In this document: piece by piece, positions 1 through 12,500 of the stretch
How positions within the stretch are numbered: the stretch's first letter is position 1
Layout: each line of letters starts with the position of its first letter
Assembly: GCA_022702545.1 (NCBI GenBank)
Contig: JAHRBC010000004.1
Span: 3,906,001-3,970,000 of the forward strand
Source of the DNA: Phycomyces nitens
Lineage: Eukaryota > Mucoromycota > Mucoromycetes > Mucorales > Phycomycetaceae
DNA length: 64,000 nucleotides
Reading direction: 5' to 3'
Notes under the pieces: generated by a model
Told to the model about the DNA's origin: nothing
Database searches by the model: none
The model's input: only the letters and a program-made list of their open reading frames with translations
Position numbers and translations under genes: made by a program

Positions 1-1
1 G

Positions 2-459
2 CCTAATGAAAGGTACCACCCCAACTGCCTTGCTCCAAAAATGCAAGGAAATGGAGGTTCCGTTATAATTTGGGGGTGTATCTGGGCAGGAGAGGTTGGA
101 CCACTTGTTGTCTTGGATGGCAATATGAATGCCAAGATGTATGTAAAAGTTTTGGAAGACTTTTTTTTTTTACTATTCTATGAGAATCTCTCAAATATCG
201 AGGATGGTAGCTATATATACAAAGATAATCTCCTCTCTCACAAAGTAGCCATGTCAAAAATGTGTAAAAAGGACCTTCTGCCCAAGCTCTTGGAGCGTAA
301 AAACACCCCAGGCCTCAGCCCAATCGAAAACATTTAAAGTCTTCTGGATGACCTTTTGAGAATGAGACCTCAAAAGCCTACCACCCTGAACGAATTGAAG
401 GAGGCCCTACAAGAAAGCTGAAAAATGGGGACAGTAGATGATTGTAAAAGATACTGTAG
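2..459 (+). mobile_element. Tc1/mariner-type transposase remnant, C-terminal half
   Basis: The frame opening at base 2 reads a degenerate Tc1 transposase. It has the GGSVIIWGC block followed by GPLVVLDGNMNA, the usual context of the second catalytic aspartate region. The end matches the family block before the third catalytic acid (LSPIENI, normally SPDLNPIENLW). In-frame stops at about 336 and 420 and a poly-T tract near 163-172 break the frame. The N-terminal DNA-binding part lies before the window or is lost. It is clearly dead. No terminal inverted repeat was identified. Confidence 0.75.
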
Positions 460-550
460 AAATATATTTGTATCTTTATTTTCCACACTACATAAACCTG
501 CAATGTCGAAAAGATGTACATTCGATCATAAGATATTCTTGACTAGCTAT

Positions 551-720
551 AAAAATGGTCCTGACTTGAGTCCAGTTCGGAACATCTGAAATAGATTGGA
601 TAGTAATACACGCCTTTCATTTACACCTCTTAAAGGAACTCACAAACGCTCAATATATAAACATCCTTTTGATAATAAAAATACAGCTCGAGTTAAACTG
701 AGCTTGCAGTCTTAAGCTTT
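551..720 (+). mobile_element. Second Tc1-type transposase tail, degenerate
   Basis: A second copy of the C-terminal Tc1 motif (GPDLSPVRNI, then a stop and NRLDSNTRLS) follows about 200 bases after the first tail. It implies either two elements side by side or a nested insertion. Only this short block is recognisable, so the limits are approximate. Confidence 0.4.
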
Positions 721-789
721 TATATTATTAATGTGAAAATTATACAAATTACTAGGTGTATATCACTACGCATATTTTATGCTAATAAA

Positions 790-3750
790 TTAGTTTTTTA
801 CGACGATGGGTCCAGTCTGGAAAGTTTCCCAGTCCTTGGAGTTCTTGCGGTTGCCAAAGAGCTTGAGGGCTCTCAAATTAAGAATGTAAGTTCCGGGAGG
901 GACGGGGATTCCGGAAGCAATATCAGAGAAGCCGGTGGGAACGTAAGTACCATCCCAGGAAGCACCAGAGACGTAGTTGTCCTGCTCAAGAGTATTGCGA
1001 GGGAGATAGACATAGTCTGTCATGGTCTTTCCAATCGACTTCTTGGTCTTTGCATTCAAGACATCAATATCAAATTTGGCAGTGGGAGTAAGGAGACGGT
1101 AGACAAAAGTGGGGGTGGTTGCAGAATTAGCGCGATCGTAAGTAAATGTCTCATTCTTTTGATAGACCTCAGCACCAGTAGGGCCGGAGAGGTAAGGTGT
1201 TTCGGCATCAAAGATGGGAAGATCACGTTGCTTTCCAACAACACCAAAGTAAGGAATAGAAGCATCAAGAGCAGACTTGTGGTTTCCAGACTTGAAATGA
1301 ATAAAGCCACCATACATAATGTGATCTTTGGGGTTAACCTTGGGAGGGACAACAGTGACATGGATGGTCTTCTTCTGGCCGGGGTTGAGGGTAATAGATG
1401 TCTTGGAGAAAACCAACTTTGCCTTGGCATTTGCAAAGCCAGTAGGGGCAAGAGGGGTATAACCTTGAACTGCACGATCATAAGGTGCCACGGCAATTGA
1501 AGGCTCATTGATAATCTTGAAAGAAGCGCGAACCTTTCCAGAATTGTGGATATTTACAGAGTGAGTTTTGTAGTTGTCAGAAGAGGTGTCGTTAAAGCTG
1601 ATCTGGGTAGGAGAAATGCGGACTTTTCCGGTAATGGCATCGTAGACCTGGACGAGACCAGCACCCTGGAGGAGAGGGTTTTCGGTTGTACTTTTACCGT
1701 TGACATGGACAAGCTTGCGAGCATAGTTCTTGAACTGCTTGGAAATAACCTGGTTATTCTTCTTGAAGCCTTTAGCTTCCATGAACAGAGCAATGGAGCC
1801 AGAAACGTAGGGTGTAGCCATGGAAGTACCGGACATCATACCCCAGCTACCGAGGAAGCGAGGGAGAGTAGAGTAAATCTCACCACCAACACCAGCAAGA
1901 TTAGGCTTAAGGTCAAGTTCATAAGAAGCGCCAACGCTGGAGAAGTCAGAAACGGTGCTTCCAGAAGCCAAAGGACGCAGAGACTGCTTGGTGTCAAACT
2001 TCAACGTTTCAGTACCAGCCTTGATGGCCTTCAAGAGGGCAAGTCCATCAGCAGTCGAAATACCAATGACAGGGATAGTGGCCGCGGGATTAGAGGGAGT
2101 GAAGGAATCGCCATCGGCACTGTTGTAAACAACAAGACCAACAGCACCAGCTTTGGCAACATTGGCAGCCTTTTCATCGAAAGTACAGGTACCACGCTGA
2201 ACAATAGCAATATTGCCTGTAAGATCAGGAATAGTTGTGGAAGTACAACCGTCAGTACCACCAGAAACAAGAGTGCCATCTGGAATCTTGGTAGTGGACG
2301 AGGTCAAGTAAACTATACACAGACAAATAAGTGATCTTGTTAAAAAAAAGTCTCTTTAAGAATCCACTGTACTTACTAATCTTCTCAGAGATGGAGCTAG
2401 CTTTGAAAAGGTCAACCATATGATAGTCATTATCAACGGAAGCAATAGACCAGACGTCCTTTGCGGTACTGGGCATACCGACAGTAAAGAAGCCATTTGC
2501 ACCAGCGTTACCAGCAGCAACAACGACTAATATAAATAAAAAAAAAAGTAGTTTAGCTTAGTAAATAATCTAATGTAATACAGAGAATTTTTGTTTTAAT
2601 TTAGATTACTATTTTGTCTTACATGGAACTCCCTTTTCAGCAATACGCTGTGCAACAATGGTATCAGGACCATCACTCCAGGAACTGCTCTCGCCAATTG
2701 ATACAGAAATAACATCCATGCCAGCATCATATGCCATCAAGAAAGCCTTGACGAGAACATCACCTCCAGTAGATCCCTTGCAGCCGAATACACGCCACAT
2801 ACCAAGAGTGGCTTGAGGAGCAACACCAGTAAAGTTCTAGATGGTTTTATTAGTCAAGGATCTTTATTTTTAGTACTAAATAGAAAGCCTTACCGTTTTA
2901 GCATCATAGCCTGCAATAATACCACTAACGTGCGTTCCGTGGCCTAATTATTTTTTATAGCATTAGTGTATCGTGTGAAGAGTATACTCAAACTATGAAC
3001 ATACCACTTGCACCGGATTCAACTGTGCAGCTGTCCATGGGATCGGAATCAGGAACAGGAGTATTGTAGCCAGTATAAGCATTGCCAGCAAGATCATAAC
3101 CATACTGGACTTTGAAGCCCTTGCCAAAGCCTCCTCCAAGAGCAGGATGAAGATAATCGACACCTAATTAGACAGAAAAATTAACATATTAATAGCCAGT
3201 TACATTGATATGTATATACTTCTCAAATAAACTTACCAGTGTCAACGACGCCGACCTTGACACCCTTACCAAACTTCTTGAGTTCAGAATGGACACGGTC
3301 GACCTGGGTCATTGCGTGGGGTAGGAGAGATGGAACCTTTTCTTTAGCAGAAACCTTTTTGAAGGTGACATTGGGGCGCTTAACGATCTTGACGGGATAA
3401 ACTGCCTTGACAGTCTCTCGATCAAGGACGGACTTGAGAGCTGCGGAGTGCTCCTTCTCGTTGAGGCCATCAAGTCCAAAGGAAATACCATTGAAAAGCT
3501 TGTGTTCAAATTTCTCAGCAACATGGATTTTAGCCTTCTTGTACTTGCTCTGAACAGAGTGGACAAAGCTATTGGCAGACTTTGAATCTCCATAATCGAA
3601 TTCGACAACATAACGGTTGGGAATAACATCGCTACTAGATGGCTTGTATTTTGGGTGGGAAATGGCTTCTGAGGGCGCAATCAAAATAAGGACAGCAAGA
3701 CAGACACCTGCTGCGAAAAGGGGAAGGACAGAGAAGGATCGTCTCTTCAT
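790..3750 (-). CDS. Secreted subtilisin-like serine protease (peptidase S8) with PA domain
   Basis: Six exons (3750-3237, 3163-3005, 2943-2894, 2836-2623, 2526-2377, 2312-790) join in frame to 869 residues. The start at 3750 gives an MKRRS n-region and a hydrophobic signal peptide (about residues 1-29). An inhibitor I9-like propeptide follows. The catalytic triad is complete: Asp in VVDTG, His in GHGTHVSG and Ser in GTSMATP, with the oxyanion Asn in VAAGNAGA. A protease-associated domain sits between His and Ser (around exon 5/6), and a fibronectin-like C-terminal region follows. This is the layout of Vpr/C5a-peptidase-like fungal subtilases. The protein should be exported, autoprocessed and act on extracellular protein. 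Nothing looks broken. No clustered partner genes lie nearby. Confidence 0.9.
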
Positions 3751-6700
3751 GATGGAATGGGGGATAAGGAAAGGAAAGGAAGTGTTTGAGAGAACTAAAG
3801 AGTAAAGAGGGGGCCGTAACGTACCTTTTATACCTTTCACAGATCCAGGTCTATAGACTATAATCCATGGTTTTACAATAATTATGCTTGTGAATAAACA
3901 TACCATGCTATGTCCATTTTTGATAACTTGTCAATGCGTGTGTCTGTTGAGGTGATACGGATGAGCTATTGGCTATTACTGACAGAAAGAATCTCAGAAA
4001 GCGCATGTAATAGCACTTTATCTGGGAAACTACCAAACTTGATTTGGGAAAGAAGTTCCAAGTATAGAAGGCATATCTTGTCTGTGTCGTCTGCGCAACT
4101 CAATGTAGTCCATCAAGCAGACATTTAATTTCAATAACCGTGAATTTCATAATTTCACAGTAGTAATTGTGCTTCCGCCCAAATTAGTAAGTTTTCACTC
4201 TACATAGTAACGTGTGTCGTTTTATTATAGTTTTCATAAATATACCAGGGTAATTATGAAAGCCCAAAAGAGTATATTAGAGAATATTCTTTGCTATGCA
4301 CAATTATATTATCTTACTAAGCCATTCCATAATTCCCCATAGTATTAAAAAGCCCCAATAGCATATAGATAAATGCACTAAATGTCTTTTTTTTATAAAA
4401 GAAAAGAAAGAAAGAATCGGGCAAGTATAACCAATGTATACATTCGAATGTTACTTTGAATATCTGTGTAAGAATAGTTACATATAATGTGCCATATCTT
4501 GAATAAATAACGTAACTAACGTTTGTACAAATAGTTGAGCAGAATACTACAGACTGATGTACAAATACTCTTTTATACCAAAATAGGTAATTAAAAATAT
4601 TATATGGGATGATCTACAGTACCGTTTGTTACACACAGATACAAAGCTTACATGATCAGACTACTATAGGGAGTAAATTACCAACACATCGGAATACAGT
4701 GTATGTCAAGATAAAGCTAGAATCTCTTTATAAATTCGAGAATTAAATATTATGTTTTATCATTTTTAGCAGATCCATGTTAATGGACAATATCTTGGGA
4801 TAATTTTACGTTCTTTATCCCTTGCTTTATTTTGTATAAGAATCTACTATTGAGGTCAATTACAAAAAAGGGCGTAAAATATCAAAAGGGTGTTTAAACT
4901 TTGAGATCTTCCTCATGGTTTGTGCCGAATTTCGCCAAGTAGCCAAAATAAATTCTGAGTACTTTACATGGGGCTTACCATTGTTTTTTTTTTTCAATTA
5001 TGGAAAATATAAACCAATGGGATAAATATCACCCTTCACAAAAGTATCACATATCTATGTATGTTACTCAAGGTCGATAAACAAGTGTATATTATTTGAT
5101 GAGCGCCGTAAATCAAAACTACGAGTTCTCAAGAAAGACATTAGAAGCATTAATAGTTCAACACATTTAAAAATAAATCAAAAATCCGTGTCAGATTATG
5201 TTTGACTATTAATATAGATCTCATAGATATCTGAAAATATTTAAAGTAAACCAACGACATTCTGTATTAGCAATATTATTTTGATTGTAAAGACCAGTAA
5301 AAAAAAGTATTGATATTTAAACATTACCACTATTAATATTTAACAGATCGATGCTTTACAAGTAGTATGCTAGTTCATCTATACACTTTCTGAAAAAGCA
5401 AATGTATAAAGGTAGCAAAATATTATTATTATTATTATTTTAAAAAAAGACACATCTCAATTATATTGACAAGCTTTCTTGGTATTCAAAGTCTATTATG
5501 ATAGCACAAGCCATTATAGAAAACGAGCTGTTTATTTTAGAATGTTGATCAATAATTCTTATCAACGTTTGTTGGAGTGTTACTGGTTCTTCTTATGGGA
5601 TATATACCCTAGAAAAGACCCTGATCATCTGTCTTACCAACCATCACAAATTCTCTATAGGTAATTTATTTTATCTCCTAGACTTTGGACTAAAACTCGA
5701 AATGATTCTCAGATTTCAATATTTACTTTTCGTTGGTATCAAGCGGTACTATGGCCTTGAATATCTAGCCTTATAAAGTATATAGCATCTAATTGTCAAC
5801 AAGCAGAAATTCTCTAGCAATTGTCTATTAAATACTGTGGTGCCCAAGCTGGTACAGTAGTTTTACAAGGTGGCTCATTAATACTCTTTATAATAGCCTA
5901 TATATTATTAAGAAATACAAGTGTAATATCTATAAAGATTAAATCAAGACTTGGAAGGACAGAATACTTGTCCTAACTTGCACACATTTTCTTGGAGAAT
6001 TTTGTAAACTAAAAAAGGGATATTCTTTATACAAAAGCAACTATTTCCTGATACCAACGTTTATTATCAGTACCATAATACTTGCATAGCAGGTATATGC
6101 TACGATATTATGAAATGGCTTTCAGACACGGTTTTCCTTATAAGCATCTTTGTTTAGAGACAACCAAAGCTTTAATGAGCTTTTGTATTTTGACCTGGGA
6201 AAATATATCTAGAAAAGCGTTTTATTTCCCAGTATAGTCGAGTTGATGATCTTATGACTTTAAAATTTTCAGAATAGGCGAACAAGACCTGTGTTTGTAG
6301 TCCTATTACAGTATTTATAATATCTTATATTTATTATATCATTGGATCCATTCGCTCTCTTTATCATTATTCTTACCATAACTTGCCGTCTATAAATCTA
6401 TTTATTTTTCAAATCCCAAAGTTTAAGACTGTATTCAATTAGTAGCTCTTGAATTATTCTAATTTATATACACAATTTATAGAAAATACAAGGCTTCTTT
6501 CCTGCAAAGTGTATTTAGATATAACCAACAAGCTTTTATTTGCTTTCTTTTTTTTTAAAAAAATGTGTGAGAATCATTCGTACATTTAAAAAGCCATGGT
6601 CAATGCTCTTTTAATAATAGACATTTCAATCCAATTCAGAATGATGTTCAAATCTAAGCTTTATTAATCATTCAAAAGTTAATTGTCACTGGTTGTATAA

Positions 6701-7234
6701 TTATTCTCATGTATTGATTATTTACAGCAACAGGTTCAGTCTAAAATTTATCTCAGTAATTAGAGTCCTTTGGATTATCAAGAAGCTCAAGAGCTCTCGG
6801 GCGGAACACAAAAGTTATTTTTTAAAGAGACAGGAACCTTGGTTTTAATACCAAAATAAGTTGGTGAGACATGCATGTTTTTTTTGTTCATTTTGGGCTA
6901 CTTCTATAACTCCAGTCGGGATTTTTTTACCCATGCATATCTTTGCCTATCTCTATCACTCTTTTAATTCCATAATCTCTTTGATCGATACACTTGGTAT
7001 TCCAAAGAAATATAAAGTCAACCCTCAAAAGTCTTTTTACAAGGCACCGGGTTTTGAAAAAAAAAAAGAATAATTATCAAAAGACAAATAGAAAGTTGCA
7101 TCAGCCTAGAAACTGTTCATAGATACCTTTAAGATTCAAGTCTGTATGTATGTATGATGTGGCAAAGCTTCTACTTGGCAAAGAGAATAAACATACACAC
7201 TACAAGTGGGCACTTGAGAAAGATGTGAAATGAC
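3751..7234. other. Gene-poor AT-rich stretch
   Basis: No gene is supported here. It begins with the subtilase promoter side. The rest holds only short AT-rich open frames. A 5479-5664 frame on the + strand and fragments after it could be remains of a transposon, but no motif is convincing. Short TAT/ATT microsatellites occur (for example near 5424-5441). Confidence 0.6.
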
Positions 7235-7720
7235 AGATTGAAAACAGGTATCTGGAGTGATGAATCAGGATCTATTGTGTTTGAGAAAGGTAGCCAGCAG
7301 AATCTCCAAGTAAAATCCCATAAAAATATAACGATGACTGTCTGGTACCAAAAGTTCAAGGTTTTGGGAGTTTATTATCTGTATGGAAATATATCTGGGT
7401 ATGAGTTATCTGATCTCTTGTTGTCTTTGGTAGCATGAAAAGAAGAATGTGTTGTTAAAAAAGAAAAATCAAAACCACATGAGAGCAAAGCGATGGTGTA
7501 GTAAAGCGATACAATGATTTAGCAGTTTTCCTATATCTACAAAATAGTCCGGATCTAAATCTAATCGAGGATATCCTGAGCCATCTGAATGATATGGTCA
7601 GTGATAAAAAGCTCCACCTACTACTTCTATTCCAGTTGAAGATTGGTTTACTAAAAAAAAAAAGTGGATAAATAGCTCTCTCCAAACTTGTGTAAAGTAT
7701 TGTCTAAATATCAAAAAGTG
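7235..7720 (+). mobile_element. Tc1/mariner-type transposase remnant
   Basis: The + strand reads IWSDESGSIVFEKG, matching the first catalytic-Asp block of Tc1 transposases (xFSDEsxF). About 300 bases on comes NSPDLNLIEDILSHL, matching the SPDLNPIENLW block. The two blocks are in different frames with stops between, so the element is dead. The spacing fits a single collapsed copy. N-terminal HTH region and inverted repeats were not recognised. Confidence 0.6.
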
Positions 7721-10373
7721 TATTTCAAAGGTTAGAAAGAAGCATGATGGACATTTATCCTGTCAACAAATCTCATTTCTTTTATGCCAACAACACTTTT
7801 GTACTTTATGGCTGCTGATAAAGACTAATGTACTTTCTTAATACCCACAAATTTACCCATAAACTGTGTTTACAACCAGTATTTAATGAGCTTGTGAGAT
7901 ATTTATACTACACCTTATATATATATATATTAACGGTAAAAGATTGATGTAAAGTAGCTTTCTAAAATGTATGCATCTTTTATTTCTGGACAATATAATA
8001 TAATATAATATAATTCATATATTCTTTTAAACTTTGTCACTATCTTTTTTTATTGAGCCAAAGCATTCAACTTTTTTCCAAAACCCTGCACTCCATAAAA
8101 CTCTTATTATTCAAAAGTTTGAGCAAGTTATTATCAATCATCCTTTGTCTCGCTTGGAATTTGATCTCTTTGCCAACTGGGCCCTTTTAAAGTATTGCCC
8201 TTTTATCATAGATATATAAAGATGATCATTGAAAACTTTTATTCCACAAACCCAGTTATTGAACATTTCAAACACTTGCCAATTTCTGAACGGGACTTTG
8301 AATCCTGCAAATGACTTTTTGTTAAAGTATATGAATCTAAACTCTGGGCTGAAAGCTGTCTAGGTACAAAAGATGCTTGCATAATATATCCTGAATTCTT
8401 GAATTTGTTGAATCTAACATTTGGGCTTATCTAGTCTTGCCTACTCATTTCACCTTTTATTTTTTAATAATAAAACTGATTGAATTGTATAAAGAAACAG
8501 TCCATTAAATAGAGCAAAAAAGAAAACTCTGATACTTTAGTACTCAATAGAAACTACTACATACCAACAACATGTACTACATTTGTAAAATAGAAACTCT
8601 GGTTTAGCAGGCTTTTCTTTTGGGGGAAATGTTGGAAATATAGGCATGCTGATAACTTTATTATTTTGCTTCACGGTATTCAAATACCATCAATCGTTTG
8701 CCAAAGATGTTTAAGCAGAGTGGGTTTCTGCTCCAGATATCTTGTAGCCCCATTCATATTCCAGAACCTAAAGTCAAGGATATATTCGTAGAAAATTTTC
8801 AGATTTATTCAATACAAACATCTTTCCAAAATATGCATTCTATTTAATAGTAGCATAAAGCGTAGATAAAGGAGCAGGCAAGAAATAATCTTTTTTGGAT
8901 TTGCATGAAATAGAACTTTTTGTGGACGGCAATTGAAATCAACGCCAACACACATTTTTCATGTACTTCTTTACGCCAAGTTATCGAGCCACATAATATT
9001 AAACCCGTATTTTGAGACCCGTTTCTAATATATATGTATATAAAAGCATTAAAATTTATAATAACATATATTCTAGAGCACAGCAAGGGCAGATCTAGAG
9101 TAACGGGTGGTATTTTAGACTGACTAGAAACAAAGAGTTGCAAGATACTAATCATCAAGAACCCTATACTTTATGAAATTATCGCTAGCAGTATATACTG
9201 CTAGATGGAATAATAGACATACCATAAGAAACATTATTATTACTTTAAACAAAATTACAATTATGATGCAGCTCTTGATAGAAGAATGTTTATTATTGAT
9301 AATATCATTTAAGAGAAAAAAAATCATGAAAGGCTAATTTAAAAATAGTGGCCAGGAAATCTAAAAAGGCGGTACTCTTCGACTGTCTCCTATAGTCTAG
9401 ATATTCTCCTAACCTCTAGAGTGCAATCGACAAGCAGGCTTTGGGCCCTAGAGTTGGGTTTATATATATATTTATATATATATGTATATAATTAGCCACA
9501 AAGATTGCCATCCTCGAGTTCCTTTCGACTTTTTATTTTATATCCAAAACGTGGGTCTATAATTCTCCTGTTTGTTCAAGGGCCAGAGGTCACTTTTAAG
9601 CCAAGATCAGGAAAAATGTACCTTTATCATACGATTTTAATAAAAATGAGCTTTCTACTATATTATAAATCTCTTAATTTACGTACTGACTATCTACATA
9701 TATCGGAAATAGCTAAACTGTGTATATGCCTTTACGAAATAATAATAATAATGATAATAATAATATGTAGTGATGTAAAAAAAAAACATCTTCTTGGCTT
9801 ACAAAGCCTTTTGATGTCATTTTGTAACTATTGTGCTTTGAAACTAATAAACAGCTGTTTATTTTTTCTTTCTAAAGTGACTGACAAAGATAGTCATGAT
9901 AGCACACGGCTCTTTAAACTCTCGTTATTATTATTTTGTTTGATGAAACTAGATATTGCTTTATTATTGAGGTTATTTAATGATTACTATTTAATGGTGC
10001 ACAGTGCTTACTGTATAGTATCTGAGGACCATATAAATGACAGATATCTAACATTAGATTTGGGTTCATGAGAAAATAAAATAAAAAGGTTTTTATTGAA
10101 ACTTGTTTGTTACGGTCTACAAACAAAACAAAAAAGAAAAGAAATAACCTTTCTGTACCTTGTGAATAAGTTTTCTAATTGTCTGATGGCAAGAGTGGAC
10201 GATTCTTTACATGTCTTTGGGCTGAAAGGAAAACTAGATAAAAACCAACAGCGCCAATAAATCTCACCTTTCTCTACATCTTTAAAATCTTTTCCCCTTT
10301 CTTTTGACCCTTGACCTTTCAATTCAGGCACAAGTAGATTCTCTAAAGGGACGACAATTGTCGATTGATTTTT
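7721..10373. other. Gene-poor AT-rich stretch
   Basis: No supported gene. TA-rich tracts occur near 7916-7930, 7997-8014 and 9462-9490. A 188-codon + strand frame at 9505-10071 has no ATG near its start, is compositionally AT-biased and lacks any motif, so it is not called. Confidence 0.55.
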
Positions 10374-10719
10374 ATGTCGACGTACAAGTCCAAAGATGCC
10401 TCCCAGTCTATTGTCCTACACACTTTTGGAGACCCAATTCTCTCTTTAACACCAGGCACAGGTTTTGTGGTCCATACTATTCTTGGTCTAAATCGTCTGT
10501 CTTGTTGAACGGTTCATTTGCAATGTTACAGATTCAGAAAGTTCCCAGATTAGTTTTAATACATGTATGGCTGGGGAGTGGTGTGTTTATAATGTTTATG
10601 ACATCATGTTGGGTACAGTTTCGAACGGGTTGAATCCACAGACCTTTCCAACGCCCACTTTTGTATCGATAAGCAAGCACATCTCAATCTGTGCACATTT
10701 TGATAATTATCAAAATTGA
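10374..10719 (+). pseudogene. Short broken ORF, unknown family
   Basis: An ATG at 10374 starts a frame (MSTYKSKDASQ, then GDPILSLTPGTGFVVHTILG) that hits TGA at about 10506. The next frame over is open through the same place and continues with normal-looking codons (VERFICNVTDSESSQISF, CMAGEWCVYNVYDIMLG) to a TGA at 10717-10719. A single 1-base shift would join them into one cysteine-containing protein of about 114 residues. No GT-AG intron fits at the break. The family is not recognised. It could instead be parts of two exons of a larger gene. Confidence 0.35.
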
Positions 10720-11655
10720 AAGGGACAAAATCAGACCAATTTCCATTTATTCAGTTGGTTATTCGTATGGGATTCTCCAAAGACCCACACCAAGAGATCA
10801 ATAGAGTGGTTTGCCAAGTATGTTTGACTAGAAATGCCCTGTCAATCAAGAGTAGATCAAAATGATCTGATAACCACCGCACACAAAATAGATCTTGGAC
10901 TGTTTGGCCCTTTGAGCCAAAAAGAAATAAAAAAAGATCCGTTTGGTTTGATCCTGGTTACGGAGAGAAAAAGGGAGTCTAATTCTATTTTATTGAAAGG
11001 GATTTTCATCACATCCCATGTCTTTAACTTGACATGAAATACAAAGAGTTTGACAACAGCAATATAAATTTCTAATATTGACATTTGGTTGTTGGGATGG
11101 CTCGGGAAATTGACCTCGCGAATTGGATATAAAAGACATTATGAAATCTAATCAATAAATGAATGTTCATTCAACCTACAGAATATTGCAATAATCAAAA
11201 AATAATAATACTCTGTGCTCTATTGTTAGTCGTATAAAATAGAAACCTGGCTGACTTGCCCATTCATTTTCTCCTAAAAAAATAAATACAAAGAAGATGG
11301 CAGAAACCACGGTACCAATTGCCCTGCAGGGTATAATTCTTTCTTTATCTTCTGACAAGACCCAAATACTCTGCCACTAAATGCCAATAAATAAAATCAA
11401 ATAGAAATCCCTTGCCATTCACTCACATTCAAAAGGTCCTGGCGAGATGGTAATCAACCCCCTTTTTTTCTTTGTAGGAATAAGGTCTCCCTTAATGAGG
11501 ACCTCCTTTGGCACATAAGAATAGAAAATGGATGGGATACACCCCAAGAAACTTTTTTTTTGGATTTCTTCTCTCTTTCCTCTTTTTCTTTTCCTCTCTT
11601 TTGGCCATTGACAATAATAATAATAAGAATAATAATAGTATAATATAATATAATA
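10720..11655. other. Intergenic region; possible upstream exon at 11297-11330
   Basis: No independent gene is supported. An ATG at 11297 in good context begins MAETTVPIALQ. It could splice from 11331 (GTATAA) to an acceptor before 11663, in frame with the following gene. That would give an alternative N-terminus. TAA/TAT-rich runs occupy 11610-11655. Confidence 0.35.
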
Positions 11656-12500
11656 ATGAAATCAGTCCAGCTTCCAATGATGAATAAGCGGTTTGATGAT
11701 CAATACACGTTTGATCTTCAACACTATGTAAACTATTCATCATTAGCACCGCACCGAATAAACTTATTTACCATTGTCTCGTAGCTCTCTCGAAAGGGAT
11801 TCTGTTCGGCCGTCAATCTGTTCAACCAGGCTGCTCACAGATGTCCTCCTCCAGGAAATAAGGCGATCTGGCTGTGTACCCTTTGGGTTTTCTGGATGTT
11901 GGCTGCCGTCTTGGCTCATATTGTGAGAGTTCACTTTAAAGCAACCCACACCTTAATACCCCTGCTTCTTGTGATGGTGATGAGCACTGCATTATCCGTG
12001 TGGGGGTACAGACGAACCCAACAACAGGTAAAGAACAACAATACTTGGACATCATTTAAGGCTTTCATTCCAGTTTGAATTTGCGATCCTGGAGATCTGC
12101 AGCCAAGTGAATGCAACTGGCAATATTCGTGGTGTAAATTATCGATTGAGCAAAAATGGACACCATATCAGCAAATCAGACGCATACCAAGCACTTGGAT
12201 TCAAGACATCCTATGTAGGTCTTATAGACGTGCTGTTAGCCTAAGCCTCTAAACATATTTCCATAGGCTATTGTTATCGAGTTTGACGATCGCTACAGCT
12301 CATTGCCCAGCCAACGATTCTCTGGATCCTATCCATCCGATGACTATGTCAGCATCCCATTATGTTCAAATGTCACTACAGTAGGTCAGCCACCAATGGC
12401 TCATTTGCCTTGGCATCATGACACCGAAAAGAACCAGTTCTTTCAACAATCTCCTCCATACCCTCTTTCCACCGACGAAAAGAAATGGGTGGGAATCTAA
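11656..12500 (+). CDS. Fungal membrane protein of unknown function, two predicted helices
   Basis: Four exons (11656-11727, 11785-12027, 12074-12214, 12267-12500), all phase 0, join to 229 residues. I do not recognise the family. The second exon encodes two hydrophobic segments separated by a basic loop: WLCTLWVFWMLAAVLAHIV and, after HFKATHT, LIPLLLVMVMSTALSVWGY. The third and fourth exons are soluble, with a proline/histidine-rich tail (HLPWHHDTEKNQ). The ATG at 11656 is chosen because it is in frame and precedes the first exon. ATGs at 11677 and 11680 are alternatives, as is an upstream exon at 11297. Four clean introns and normal codons argue for a real gene. Confidence 0.65.

Noticed and set aside
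733..2334. Long + strand frames across the subtilase
   Set aside because: Shadows of the strongly coding - strand; the - strand has the complete catalytic triad.
5479..5664. 61-codon frame resembling a LINE C-terminal segment
   Set aside because: The similarity is impressionistic; no zinc-ribbon cysteines or reverse transcriptase motifs are visible around it.
9505..10071. 188-codon open frame on the + strand
   Set aside because: No ATG at the start of the frame, AT-driven amino-acid composition (Leu, Ile, Tyr, Ser) and no recognisable motif.
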